Assembly: GCA_002081555.1 (NCBI GenBank)
Contig: MZNV01001684.1
Location: 62,001 to 126,000, forward strand
DNA from: Protostelium mycophagum
Taxonomy: Eukaryota; Evosea; Variosea; Protosteliida; Protosteliaceae
DNA length: 64,000 bases
Direction: 5' to 3'
Part shown: piece after piece, positions 23,885 to 34,608 of the stretch
How the letters are laid out: the number at the start of each line of letters is the position of its first letter
How positions within the stretch are numbered: position 1 is the stretch's first letter
The notes under the pieces: model-generated
What the model saw: only the letters and a program-made list of their open reading frames with translations
Database searches by the model: none
Told to the model about the DNA's origin: nothing
Translations under genes and position numbers: made by a program

Positions 23885-26351
23885 TCAAGAAACAAAAAGT
23901 GCATTTGAGGAAAACTCTGGTGACTGAAGAAAAGAAACCGCAAAAAGAAAAATAAACCAGAGGAGAATTGCAAAAAGAGTTCGTCACGAGGGCTTCCCAA
24001 GTGGTCTCCCACCTTAGTACTGGCCTCGCTCAGACACGCTTGACTTCGCAGTGCGGCAAGGGATGCGGTAGACTGTGTCGATATGAACGAACCCGATACA
24101 TTAGTCCTTTTCTCCCACACAAACCCGCACAAAGAGGACAAGGCGAACAGATTGACTTACCTTAGGATCTTTTGATGCCTGGATCAATGTGGGGATGAAG
24201 AAATGCAATGTAGCTTCAATTTGCTCCGTGTCTTTTCTGACGCCCAGCCTTCCAAATGTGGCCAGACCACATCCATAGACATCTCCCTTATCTAAATCTA
24301 AGTCAGAAACGATATGTCACAACCAGTCAACAGCATCTCGGATTCTCTTCTCCCAGAAATATGTTTTCAATTCACCTGAGCCAAAGAGGGTGTGGCGTGA
24401 TCCTGCAGCCACAGTCTTTATGCTGACTTGGTCCTTTTGTAGTGACTCTACCAGTGTGGGCTCCTGTCGTGCCATCTTATCACCGTGTCCCAGGGCACCA
24501 AATTCTCCCCATCCCCAAGTGTACACTTCTCCTTTATCTGGCGTGTGTCAGTCATGTCAATCTGACAGGACTTATCAATGATGATGGAAATTGTTTGGAT
24601 TTGCTGCTCTGCAGAATTATTTTTGGCTTCTGCGGTATTGTTGGACCTTGAGAATGATGATCTTATAGCGCAGTCTATTGATGTCTGCAGAATTCTCTTG
24701 TGTTTGCATTCATTTCAATCGCGGCTCTGCCACAGAGTTACCTTGGCTCGCTGCCACAGATGCAACACGATTGTCATGTGAATTCCAATAAAATTCTTCG
24801 TTCGTGTGCATCACTTTTCGAAAAGATTTTGAGAGGGTACCCACCAGTTAAAGCAACAGAGTGCCAGCCACCACAGGTGATCTGCTTTATCGTTTTTTTC
24901 TGATCTGAAAAGGCCTGCGAATTTTAATATAACTTATCCGCTGAACAAAAGGACTAAAAATAAATTAAAATGCCTCTGGAGCGTATGCAAATAATATTCA
25001 ATCCGAGTGAATTGGCTGGTTGTAGTTTGCCGATAATTACCTTTATGATTACTGGCTTTGTAGAATTCTCTATTGAATCGTTACCGAGTTGCCCGTAGCA
25101 ACCCCATCCTATTCTATTTAGAAATTCACACAAAAATACAATTGTAGATCCTCACCCCAACTGAACAACTGGCCATCCGCTGAGACAAATCAGTCCATTT
25201 TTCATCACTTTCGGGATTTTTGCATTTATTGAATCTTGCAGCAAAACAAAAATGATCTAACCTTCACGGATTTTCTTTGTTTTAGAAACAGAAGAAAGAC
25301 CAGCACATCTATATATAACCATAATCAAAATAATCTTTCGTTGTTTGCATCATCAACGATCTGTGGCGTTTCTAGAAATAGAATCACTCCGTGCACTGCC
25401 GGAGTAAAAAAGCCGCGAAAATCGAAGATTTGAATTTTAACTCACTGGTGAGAGCGAGAGAATGAGCCATGCCACATGCCACCTTGGATATCTGTATGCT
25501 TGTTGGGAACTCCACCAGATTCGTCACAAAAGGTTGTGCCTCTGGATTTCCCAACTGTCCCAAATCATTGTTTCCAAAACTGAAGAGTCTTCCTTCACCT
25601 GTAAAGAGTCTTACCAAATGCAAAGAAAATGTTTGATTCTGATTTTGTGGAATGCGATTGCGATCATTGACAGGCTTAATTTCAATTGACAATCATAAAG
25701 GTACACACTTGTTACTGCTAAAGAATGGTTATCTCCTGCGGCACATTGTGTGATGGTCTCGAAAATGATGTGATCAAAATCGATCAACTGAGGTTCTTTG
25801 AGGATGGGACCTTGTGGCACACCGCACTGTCCAGAAGGATTATATCCAAAACTATAGAGTCTTCCCCCCTCTTAAGGTCTTTAATGTTTGATCAGAGTGA
25901 CGTCACACACCTTCTAAAAGTAGAACATGATTGCGTCCTGCAGCGATGCTGGCAATTCGACCTGGTGTTATAACGTTCGATTCCACATAAGGATTCTTTC
26001 CAAATATTTGTATCCCTCCATCCTCTGAATAATTAATAAGACAGACCAAGAAGGTGGCCGAAATAAAGTGTCACTTGATTATAAGATGAAATATGTTGGA
26101 TTATGGAAAATACCATTGTTAGGTCAGGAAGGAGGATAATTAAAGAGAAGATATTCACCGAATAAGACTAAAGTATAGCAATTGGCCATAGACACTAAAC
26201 GCGCTCTCTTTGGTAGATTGACTGCCTTCGTGGGAACAACCACCCTCAATTTTGGACCATCATTCCTCTCGAATTCCAACTGCTCTTGTCCATTATATCC
26301 AAAACACCATACCCACTGGTTGAGAGGGCTATAATCGTCCTCTTCTGCCAT
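23885..26351 (-). CDS. RCC1-repeat (seven-bladed propeller) protein
   Basis: The start is ATG at 26351 ([21 protein letters not shown]), though an upstream ATG at 26384 is in frame. Successive exons give RCC1 repeats: [17 protein letters not shown] (25950), [15 protein letters not shown] (25860), [11 protein letters not shown] (25740), [15 protein letters not shown] (25570), [12 protein letters not shown] (25470), DGQLFSWG (25180), [12 protein letters not shown] (25095), [13 protein letters not shown] (24870), [19 protein letters not shown] (24500) and [12 protein letters not shown] (24400). A last blade is [17 protein letters not shown] (24260). After [15 protein letters not shown] the gene enters an intron (24160-23924) that contains a 5S rRNA gene. 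I read the last exon as [12 protein letters not shown] plus stop at 23887; this end is less certain than the rest. RCC1-type proteins include Ran exchange factors and many others, so the partner cannot be named. The start faces the JmjC gene 94 bases away. Confidence 0.85.
23977..24094 (-). rRNA. 5S ribosomal RNA gene, copy 1 (inside an RCC1-gene intron)
   Basis: 118 nt on the minus strand. The 5' end GGGTTCGTT pairs with the 3' end GACGAACTC as the 9-bp helix I. The internal promoter region AAGTCAAGCG...GAGCGAGGCC (box A/IE area) and GTGGGAGACC (box C area) are present, and a run of five T follows the 3' end (Pol III terminator). The sequence equals copy 2 at 31525-31642 in every part I compared. 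It lies in the last intron of the RCC1 gene (23924-24160) on the same strand as the host gene. Confidence 0.93.
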
Positions 26352-26445
26352 GATCTGTCGGTATCGGTGTTTGTGTATGGACAAATTTCTGACGAAGGTG
26401 TCTACAACGGAGACACGATGTGATCAAGATCAATACAGGTTGAGA
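26352..26445. promoter_or_regulatory. Very short divergent promoter (RCC1 gene / JmjC gene)
   Basis: 94 bases lie between the two candidate start codons. A CTACAACGGAG motif falls near 26401. No other recognisable signal was seen. Confidence 0.4.
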
Positions 26446-28324
26446 ATGAAACGACAGAGGACAGAAGAAACCGAAGCTGACCACGATTCAGTATGGACGT
26501 CACCACACAAGATCCCTCAGTTCTGCATCAAGTGGAGGTCATGAATACATCAAAAATCGGTCTGATAAGAACAGATGGTTTGTCGAAAGAGAGAAGGTTC
26601 GAGGAAGGATGAAGGATGCCAGTGAAGAGAGGATTACCGCCGAGTTATTACGTTCTCTTCTCTCTGAGGAAAAAGGCTCTTTGGATGTGTGTCGATCAAT
26701 GAGCTCATCTTTTTATGGTGGACTGAGGCGTAAGCACGTGTTCTCTTTAAGCATCCACGACTTTGTCGATTCATTGGTGCGGGCATCTCACGGCGAGGTA
26801 AATTTAAATAGATGTACAATTGAAATTTTGAACCGTAATTTTTGGCGGGAAATGATCTCTCTCAGCCAACCGAACTTGACGACGAAGGGAGCCACCTCTA
26901 TTTATGTCAAAGCCCAATAATGAATGCGGACGGTTCTACTGCAGCCCTCGCCTGCTTGAGGCCAATGGTCGACATTCCTGATGTCATACCACAAGATAAA
27001 CTGAATTCCATCAACCTGTAAAATTTCAACAAAATTCATGAGGTGACTGTTGTAGATGGGTGGGAAATTACCAAACACAAAGTAATCTCCATTATGACGC
27101 TTCCTCGAATCTTCTGTGTATTTTGGCGGGAAAAAAGAAAGTAACCCTGTACAGCCCAGAGCAATCACTGTACATGTACCCAGGTTTGTCGACGTTTCAT
27201 TTCGTTGGTTGTACAGAATATTTATAGAGAATTTATTTGGGTCGTCATGCAACCACAGCCGTGTCGACATCCACAATATAGATTCGCAGGAATTTGAATT
27301 GTTCTGCAAAGCAAGCCCGGTCGTATTCGAATGTGAACCTGGGGACGCTCTCTACATCCCTGGTATGGCAGTTGTAGACGGAATATTTCTAATTTTTCAG
27401 AGGGCTGGTGGCATCAGGTCAGAGAAGACATCGAAATGGCGCCTGTTGATGGATTTTTATAAATTTAGGTGGATTCTACCGCCTGCACAGTCGCGGTGAA
27501 TTTCTGGTGGAAAGGTTATGCTGAATCTACAACACCACCGAAAGGCACAGAATTATTTCAATTTAAATATATGCTGGAGAGCATATTGGCCAAGCAAAAA
27601 CTGGCTGCTGTCGACATTTTTTCGCTTAAAGAGGAGGAAAAGGTTGCGGACCCCTCAGATGCAGGTGAAGCTTGTGGTTTATGTCGACAATAATGACCAT
27701 CAACAGGAGCGATGTGGGAGAAACTTTTGGCGGGACGAGACGTTATAGTGGAGTATTCTTACGGGATGGAGGTGAAATTTCATGGAAATCTCACCATCTT
27801 GATCACGTGCAGGTCAGACAATCTGCCATACTGCTCAACTCTATGAGTTTTAAAGAGATAAAACCGATCCTTTTGTTTGGAGCAGAACATGATAATCTCA
27901 ATTTTCAAGCATTCATGGATGACGCCAACCCGTTTTTGATTGAGGTGGGCATTTTATTGTCAATATTTTGGTGGAGACCTCAACAAACCTTTGCTTGTGC
28001 ATTTTAATGTTCGGACCAGCGTCTAAACAATCTGTTTGCGGCTTTGAATTTTGGCCAAAAACATGTTTTTGTGGGTTATTGACAAGCCGAGAACAAAACA
28101 ACCCCGATATTATTTTTGAATTTAATTATTAACAGGTCCTCACTCGCAAGATGGAAGAGTACGAAAACGAAAAAGGTTTTGAAAGAGAGGAAGAGATGTC
28201 TCATTTCTACGAGAAGTTCTTTGGATCATTTGATGGTGATGTCGTTCCGTCGATGCTCGATCGCAAGGAGGAGTTTTCCAAGAAAGTTCTCGCTCATGTC
28301 CTCCAGCAAATGGGAATAACATGA
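26446..28324 (+). CDS. JmjC-domain Fe(II)/2-oxoglutarate oxygenase (JMJ31-like)
   Basis: The metal-binding triad can be read: HxD in NYQTQSNLHYDASSNLLCIL (27080) and the distal His in PEGWWHQVDSTACTVAVNFW (27400-27510). Both lie in a good JmjC core (GKKKVTLYSPEQSLYMYP, ECEPGDALYIP). The NLWVGN...LHYDASSNLLC pattern recalls plant JMJ31-type proteins, so the protein is probably catalytically competent; the substrate is unknown. N-terminal exon: GHEYIKNRSDKNRWFVEREK, then FVDSLVRASHGE. C-terminal exon: KMEEYENEKGFEREEEMSHF, ending LAHVLQQMGIT with TGA at 28322. The start is uncertain: I chose the ATG at 26446 (MKRQRTEETEADHDS) because it is close and upstream, but the first splice was not resolved. 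Confidence 0.82.
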
Positions 28325-28368
28325 TTACACTTGAACTTTTGATTCTTTTATTGTGCAGAATATTAGTT

Positions 28369-29088
28369 TTAGTATTGGAGAATGGAGTGATACTTGACAC
28401 CAGCTGGTATTTTTGATTTTCCGTTCAAGTCCGTCAGCTCTATGATGAATTCACATGCCACGATCTCTGCTCCCACCTGCAAATATTACACAGCTGTACA
28501 AGATGCTTTCTGGTTTCTCACCGCAGTCAACAACTCACAAGCTGCGCCAATCGTGCCTCCAGTTGCTAAGAGATCGTCCAAAATGACGACCCTCATTCCC
28601 TTTTTGACAACATCACGTTGCATTTCCAAAACATCCTTCCCTAATTGGAAGTCAAAAAATGAAAAAAAGAGTTCAAAGTGAGACTGACCATATTCTTTGA
28701 TGTACTCGGCACGTACGATTTGACCTGGGAGTTTACCAGGCTTTCTGACAGGAACAAAAGGAACCTGATCCATCAGATTCATCGACTTGAAGCAGATCGT
28801 CATCACTCACCCTCAGTTTGTCCGATAATGGGATGCCAAAATAATATCCTCTGCTGTCTACTCCAATCACAACATCTATCTTCTCATCAGCATACTTCTT
28901 GGCATAGAACTCTTGAACCTGTGAACATCAGTGGGATCTTTTGAAACATCCCTTACCGCTGCTCTTGACTCCGGGTCAGCCATGATGGGATGAACATCTC
29001 TGAAGAGGATTCCCTTCTGTGGGAAATCGGGATGTGAGGTGACGATGGCGTCTAATCTCTTGGCGAGGTCTGTGGTTGAAGAAGACAT
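28369..29088 (-). CDS. APRT: Adenine phosphoribosyltransferase
   Basis: Salvages adenine with PRPP to give AMP. The start is ATG at 29088 ([20 protein letters not shown]) followed by [20 protein letters not shown], the typical APRT N-terminus. Next come [20 protein letters not shown] and [15 protein letters not shown], the substrate loop. Then [15 protein letters not shown] and the PRPP-binding motif [17 protein letters not shown] are intact. The end reads CEFIIEL...YHSILQY with stop at 28371. Length fits the usual 170-190 residues. Five or so short introns. It lies tail-to-tail with the JmjC gene, with only 44 bases between the two stop codons. Confidence 0.95.
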
Positions 29089-29375
29089 GATGAGAATTGC
29101 ATTCCCGGTTGTTGTTTCATTTGAGTGAGACCTCTACAACTGGATTAATCGAGACATGTGGTGCTGAACAAGAGTGTCGTGCGCTTTGGAGTCAGTTCTG
29201 AACCTGTTGATGCCCAATATTATGAAATGTCTTTAATTTGTGGTCATACGGTGGTTGTAGATACGGTGGGTTCGTCATGGTGAGGTGTCATGCGATTCCG
29301 GAAACTCATTCAGTGATAACAAGATACGATCATCAGTTCCATCCGTCATCCTTGAAATAATTTGACACGAACAAA

Positions 29376-31233
29376 ATGAGCGCAGATGAAGATATGGACA
29401 TAGAGAACTCGCAGCTGAACGACGAACAGCGAGCTTTATTAGAGAGTCTCTCTTCCAGCTTACCCCAGAACTTGGCTCAGCCTGCACAACAGGGTAAGTG
29501 TTATTTCAATGTGAAATTGATGACAAACATTAGCCACACCGGTGGACGATGCAGAACGCATACGCGCCGAATTTAGAGACTGGAAGAAGAATAACACAAA
29601 CATAAATCTCAATCTCGACACAGTGCGAGATCATCCAGAGAAACAGCTATTCTTCACTCTCATATTACCAGCAGTAGACCCCATCTTTTTCCAAATATAT
29701 TGTAACGAGGATTGGACCCCTCTCGTGAGTTCATTTCCATTTTATATTGGTTCGTAAAAGCATGGTCACCTGACATTTCATCAGTTGGTGACATCAGAGA
29801 GTGAGCTGATGGAGGACCATTTACCAGTCATTAACACACGTCTGGAAAACGTTCGCTCTCTCACCGCACTTTTGGAGATTTTCTCTCAGACTTTAGAATC
29901 GGTCGTATCTACATTCACACCACCACAAATCAGCGCGCCTATCCGTCCTTCTGTGCCTTTACAGCCCACACCACAGCCCGATTTTGATCCTGTGGTAATC
30001 CATCCTCATCCTCTTAAAAATTGACTGTACAAAGGTGAGACCACAAGTGGGTTTCCCCACCACAGTTCCATTTCCAATGATGCCTGGACATCACGGTATG
30101 CCAGGCTTTGGCAGAGGTTTTATACCTTGGATGGGAGGGATGAATCAGAGTACTGAACCACCCGTGAAGCCTACCCCAGAGAACTGGAGAAACGAAATTA
30201 TTCCTGCGGTACAGATGACATTGACACAGAATCATGCCCAAACATATGAGATCGAAGAGTGGATCAGACGTATACAGGCTTTTTTGAACAAAGGACAGCA
30301 GAGCAAAGCCTTGAAATTAATCCAGTCCGAGATATTACAAGGAATGATCCCAGCTCACATCACGAAATATTTCGATTACAGACCCATGCACTTGAGAAGG
30401 AGCTCAGACAAGTGAGTTGAAGTGTTTTTCACCATATCTAATAGAAACAGTCGTGATGACTTGGCGATGAATGACGGTACAGAAGAGGCACAACAGTTCT
30501 TGCAGATTGAGCTGGACACAATGAAGGAGGTCAACACCAAAGAGCTCGGTTTTGAGGCCGGTCCCATTGGCAACAATCTATTTCATTGGCAGGTGAAGTT
30601 GTTCGGCTTTGGCACAGAAAGCCACGTTGGTGCAGCCCTCTATGAATTGGCTTTACGTCAAGTGAGCCAGTCCACTGGGATTATTCCCACCAAGGTGAGA
30701 TTTGGCGAAATTTCCGAGAAATCTGGATGAAAAAATCATTATTTTTGGACTGAAGAGTTGTAGTTGGAGGGAGAGGTGTTGTTGGAGATTAAATTTCCAC
30801 CACATTACCCATACCAGAGACCCTCATTCCGTGTGGTCAAACCAAGATTCTCCGATTTACAAATCGATCTCAACCCCGTAATCAATCAGGTACTTGGATC
30901 TTCTCCAAAAAAAAATTGTAAATACTGAAAATAAAAAGGTATTGAATTCATCTACATCACCTTCAGAGGAAAAGAGACAAAAAGTGGAGGAGCCGACCAA
31001 GATGGTCACAGAACACGAACCGTGGAATTCTGACACTTCACTATTGGAGATGATACAGATGATCAGAGCCTATATTATCGAGTCCAAGCCCACTGTGGAG
31101 ACAGACGCCGGGCTGGAGAATTACACACTCTCCACTGTTGGAGGATTTTGGAGGTGTGAACTTTTTTCTTTGTGTAAAGAGATTTAGAAGAATGAAAGTT
31201 GATGGAAAATTGAATGAAAATTCATTTTTCTAG
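29376..31233 (+). CDS. UBE2Q-like E2-fold protein lacking the catalytic cysteine
   Basis: The N-terminal half resembles the RWD-like part of UBE2Q (LFFTLILPAVDPIFFQIYCN, then LVTSESELMEDHLPVINTRL). A Pro/Gly/Met-rich linker follows (FPMMPGHHGMPGFGRGFIPW). The E2-like core reads LFHWQVKLFGFGTESHVG, then LEGEVLLEIKFPPHYPYQRP and SFRVVKPRFSDLQIDL. In UBE2Q this is followed by a Gly-rich strand with the active Cys and then a Trp. Here the sequence runs LNPVINQVLNSSTSPSEEKR...VTEHEPWNSDTSLLEMIQ with no Cys, so it is probably a pseudo-E2 (UEV-like). The end was taken as FWRRMKVDGKLNENSFF with TAG at 31231; reading through the last donor would stop at 31187. It sits directly upstream of a UFD1-like gene on the same strand. 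Confidence 0.78.
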
Positions 31234-31264
31234 ATTTTTCACCGCAGTATCACCTGATACCGGA

Positions 31265-32972
31265 ATGGCCCCTGATTTGGAATCCGGTGGAAAATTGATC
31301 CTGCCCGCCTCCGCCCTCGAAGAACTCACACAGCACGATCTTCACGATTCTGGAGAAGGTTTGACCCGCTCAGGCGGCTGGGGCAATCCTTCGTTGCGCG
31401 CTTCTAGCCAGTCAACCCCCATGATCTTTGAGGTCTCCGCAGAGAGAGGTGATACATTGCACACTTTTAATTGTGATTGCGATTATTTGTGCGGGTTTGT
31501 GTGGGAGAAAAGGACTAATGTATCGGGTTCGTTCATATCGACACAGTCTACCGCATCCCTTGCCGCACTGCGAAGTCAAGCGTGTCTGAGCGAGGCCAGT
31601 ACTAAGGTGGGAGACCACTTGGGAAGCCCTCGTGACGAACTCTTTTTGCAATCTTTCTCTGGTGTATTTTTCCAGTCAGAAATATTCACAAACCCCAGGA
31701 CATACATCATACTGTGGTGTAGAGGAATTCACTGCAGAGGATGGATGCGTAGTAGTCCCTGAGTGGATCTTGAAGAATTTGAAGGCTAGAGAAATGGACC
31801 AAGTAACCCTCAGAAGGGTCAGGCTTCCCAGAGGAACTTTTGTCAAACTACAACCACACACTGCAGAGTTTTTAGAAGTGAATGATACCAGAGCCATGTT
31901 TGAATGGGTCCTGCCCAAATTTATGGTGCTCAACGCTGGGTGATTTTTCGTTCTCCATCTCTTGAAAGTGACATCTGACGTGTACAAGTGACACGATTGT
32001 GGTGCCTTACCGTGACAAAAAATACGTCTTTAACGTGCAAGAAGTACGCCCAGGAAATTCAGTACATATTATAGACAGTGAGATCAAGGTGGAATTTGCT
32101 CCTCCTCTTACCGGGGAGGTTCCCGTTAAGCCAACCGTGGTCGAAAATCCCGCCTCAGAAACATCGACAAAGGAGGAGACACCAGTTTCAATTGGAGCGT
32201 CGACAGGAGCTGCTGCTATGGACACTACCGGCATGACTGAGGGTGTTGATTTCAAGGTATTAATTCACTGTCTACAACTGACTGTACTACGACAAATATT
32301 TTTTGGGAAAAGCTGAAATTTTGTAGATGTGTGATAACTGTAAGAGGCCAATCGCTGCGGGCAACTACAACATGCATTCACTCTCTTGTGCCAGAAATAA
32401 TTACGTATGCCCAGGATGCAACGAAGTTGTGGCCCGAAGAAACAAAGAGGAGCACATGGAGCAAGTACACGCACCCGTCTATTGTGAGTGTGGTGAACAG
32501 ATGGAGAGAAAGAATATCGCCGCACACAAGCAGACAAGCTGTCCCAGAAGAACAGTTACATGCAGCTTCTGTCCACTGCAGATGCCTTATGTGGAGAGGT
32601 GAGACAATTATCCATGATATCGTGATTCGTTTTCCCGCCAAAATATTGATCGTTGTAGATACGAACATGAGCAGAAGTGTGGAACTCAAACGGTGAAATG
32701 TGAAGGTTGCGGGAAATACATCAAGAAGAGAGGTAGATCTATCTTTATCTTTGAATTGTAGACTGAAACATACTTCAGATCTCGATGTGCACCAGGTAGA
32801 GTGTCAATTTCCATCAGCACCACAGAACCCCACTCCTGTGTACAACCCACCCCCTCCCCCCTCTGACGATACTATGGCCTGCCCCATCTGCAGAACACCC
32901 TTTGAGCATCTTGACGATCTACAAGTGCACATGATCACTTCACATGAAGAAACCCTTGTTACAGAGCAATAA
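31265..32972 (+). CDS. UFD1-domain protein with C-terminal zinc fingers
   Basis: UFD1 proteins bind ubiquitin and work with CDC48/p97 and NPL4. The chosen ATG at 31265 gives MAPDLESGGKLILPASALEE; an in-frame ATG at 31214 is an alternative. The double-psi domain continues PMIFEVSAERG, joins across a 250-nt intron (31449-31698) to HTSYCGVEEFTAEDGCVVVP, then LPRGTFVKLQPHTAEFLEVN and TIVVPYRDKKYVFNVQEV. The C-terminal part is a TRAF/XAF1-like series of Cys/His fingers (MCDNCKRPIAAGNYNMH, YVCPGCNEVVARRNKEEH, CSFCPLQMPYVERYEHEQKC) and a final C2H2 finger (MACPICRTPFEHLDDLQVH). Plants have the same UFD1 plus zinc-finger layout. The first intron carries a 5S rRNA gene. Stop TAA at 32970. Confidence 0.9.
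31525..31642 (+). rRNA. 5S ribosomal RNA gene, copy 2 (inside a UFD1-gene intron)
   Basis: 118 nt on the plus strand. Helix I is GGGTTCGTT at the 5' end with GACGAACTC at the 3' end, and TTTTT follows directly (31643-31647). The block GCACTGCGAAGTCAAGCG, then AGCGAGGCCAGTACTAAGG and TGGGAGACCACTTGGGAAGC, is typical 5S. Upstream, about 38 bases (from TTGTGCGGGTTTGTGTGGG) are identical to those upstream of copy 1, and similarity continues about 20-30 bases downstream. The whole cassette lies within intron 31449-31698 of the UFD1-like gene, same strand. Confidence 0.95.
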
Positions 32973-33015
32973 AAAAGTTTCATTATGGAGTATTTTATAA
33001 TTTCAACGAAACAAT

Positions 33016-34275
33016 CTATCCATTAAAATGAGCTTCAGCCAGCCTCCATGCTCGGAATTTTACTGAAAAAAAGACCACGATCGCTCCAGACCCAAGCTTG
33101 ATGAGATTCAGCCTGTTGTTTCTTTAGTTTATTTCAGTTGTGATATAATGATTACCCCAGAAGCGCGTCCAAGATGCCTCTGAAGATGTCATCATTCATT
33201 CAACCAATAATCAATAACGGAAAAGCAACTTACGCAAAATCACCCAAAAAGTTTGGCAGTCGGTAAGCAGGAGAGTAGATCATCTCTACGACCACCATTG
33301 ACCTAAAGGCGAACTGGATCCAGGTCATATTATCTCCATTCTGGTTTGGGATATTACTGGTAGTAAATGTGTAATGAGAAGTTATTGGGATGGACACTTC
33401 TTTGTAATAGTCATCTTTGTGTATTTCCACATGGTATGTCAGGCTGAACAATGTGATCATTTTACCGCCAATGAACCTGTCAATGTCAAAATGACATGTT
33501 ACATCAAGGCATGCACACGTGAAAGAGGAGATAATGTTGTCGACAACCTCTCTCGAATCCAATGTTGAATCATGCGGTAAGAAGGTGACTGTAAGTTGTT
33601 CTTGATCTGCCACAGAAAATACTGCCGAAATACCACCATCTCTGACATTAATTGGGTGTACCAGCAGAGGATTAGTGGCATTCAAATTGAAAATATAACA
33701 GCTGCAAAGGTCAACTTGTGCCTGAGAGGCTATTATGTCTTGCCTAGTTGTAGCGTTGTAGGTTTGGGAGTACACAGCATATTTAGGCCAACACTCCTCC
33801 CCAAAACAAATGGCTTGAGAGAAAGTTTCAAGAATGCTCAGATCTGTCACGTTTCCGCTAAGGAAGAACATTGAACACACCTGACATCTTCAGTAGGGAA
33901 GAAAAATGCTTTGCGACACACCGCGACGGCAGGGTATGGTATCGCCTGATACCTCGTATATTTCATGACCGCAGAAGCAACCTTATTTGCTTTTTCTAAC
34001 TGGTGGCTGATTCGGACGACATACCTAGTAGCAGTCTTCAGAGGCAATTTCCATTTGCAAAATCATTACCAGATGAAGACACCGAAAGCTCCAAGCCAAA
34101 CTAGTGCCATATAGACCCGGTACAATATGATTTGGTTTTTGGACAAGTGGTGCATCACATGCGAGTCATCATCTTTGTGTCGTGTGTCAAAATCAATAGT
34201 CGGAAACGAATTCCCTTGATGTTGAGCCGGCACATCGTCATGTTTCATTTCCACTGATTTGGACCCTCCTTCCAT
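33016..34275 (-). CDS. Two-TM DEG/ENaC-like ion channel candidate
   Basis: The start is ATG 34275 (MEGGSKSVEMKHDDVPAQHQ). TM1 is NQIILYRVYMALVWLGAFGV. The stretch after TM1, YQAIPYPAVAVCRKAFFFP, recalls the FPAVTICN signature of DEG/ENaC channels. A large Cys-containing extracellular domain follows (CFGEECWPKY, CSCYIFNLNATNPLLVHP, FTCACLDVTCHFD) with N-glycosylation sites. The C-terminus reads YRLPNFLGDFAGILDALLGL, then NLIKLGSGAIVVFFSVKFRA, positioned like the pre-TM2/TM2 of ENaC (LLxDxGGxxGLxLG); the usual GxS selectivity triplet is not obvious (GLN at that place). The joins need introns of about 46, 23, 60 and 43 nt. The topology is clear; the family call is tentative, and an unrelated two-TM receptor is the alternative. 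Confidence 0.55.
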
Positions 34276-34608
34276 GTCTTCTGCACCTTGTATCTTGTGG
34301 CGTTGCTTATTTCATCAACAAATCTTGTCAGGCAGAATAAAGAGGGAGAATGTTTTCACTGTCTCTTGCATCTCCGCAGAAACCTCAACTTTTGCCTCCG
34401 CATACCGAAACAGTCTCCTTTCTTACCGCAAACATCTGCGACGATGATCAGACAATCGGCTCCTTCATACCAAAAGGTGACGGCTCCTTTGTGTCTTTGC
34501 GCCCATCAACGTTACCGTGGAGACCCAATTCTCTCCAACTCTTCAAGCTGTTTGTCAGTCTCTTCGTCAAATGATTCAGAAAGACCTGTTCAGTGGTTGA
34601 ATAATCGT
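34276..34608. other. Intergenic region between two minus-strand genes
   Basis: 333 bases: 3' flank of the MT-A70 gene and presumed promoter of the channel-like gene. Short open frames exist on both strands (for example FDEETDKQLEELERIGSPR on the minus strand), but none has a clear start and splice pattern. Confidence 0.5.

Noticed and set aside
23472-23987. A 171-codon minus-strand open frame across the glutaminase end
   Set aside because: It is antisense to conserved glutaminase exons and has no recognised domain. The part beyond 23734 overlaps the RCC1 3' end, where another frame fits better.
27120-27135. E2F-like TTTTGGCGGGAAAA
   Set aside because: Here it lies in a coding exon (CILAGKKK) of the JmjC gene, so coding constraint explains it; likewise 43549-43562 (YDFGGKR).
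31412-31651. Open frame antisense to the UFD1 intron (with a twin at 23968-24165)
   Set aside because: Both are the 5S rRNA cassette read as protein; the rRNA secondary structure and terminator explain the conservation.
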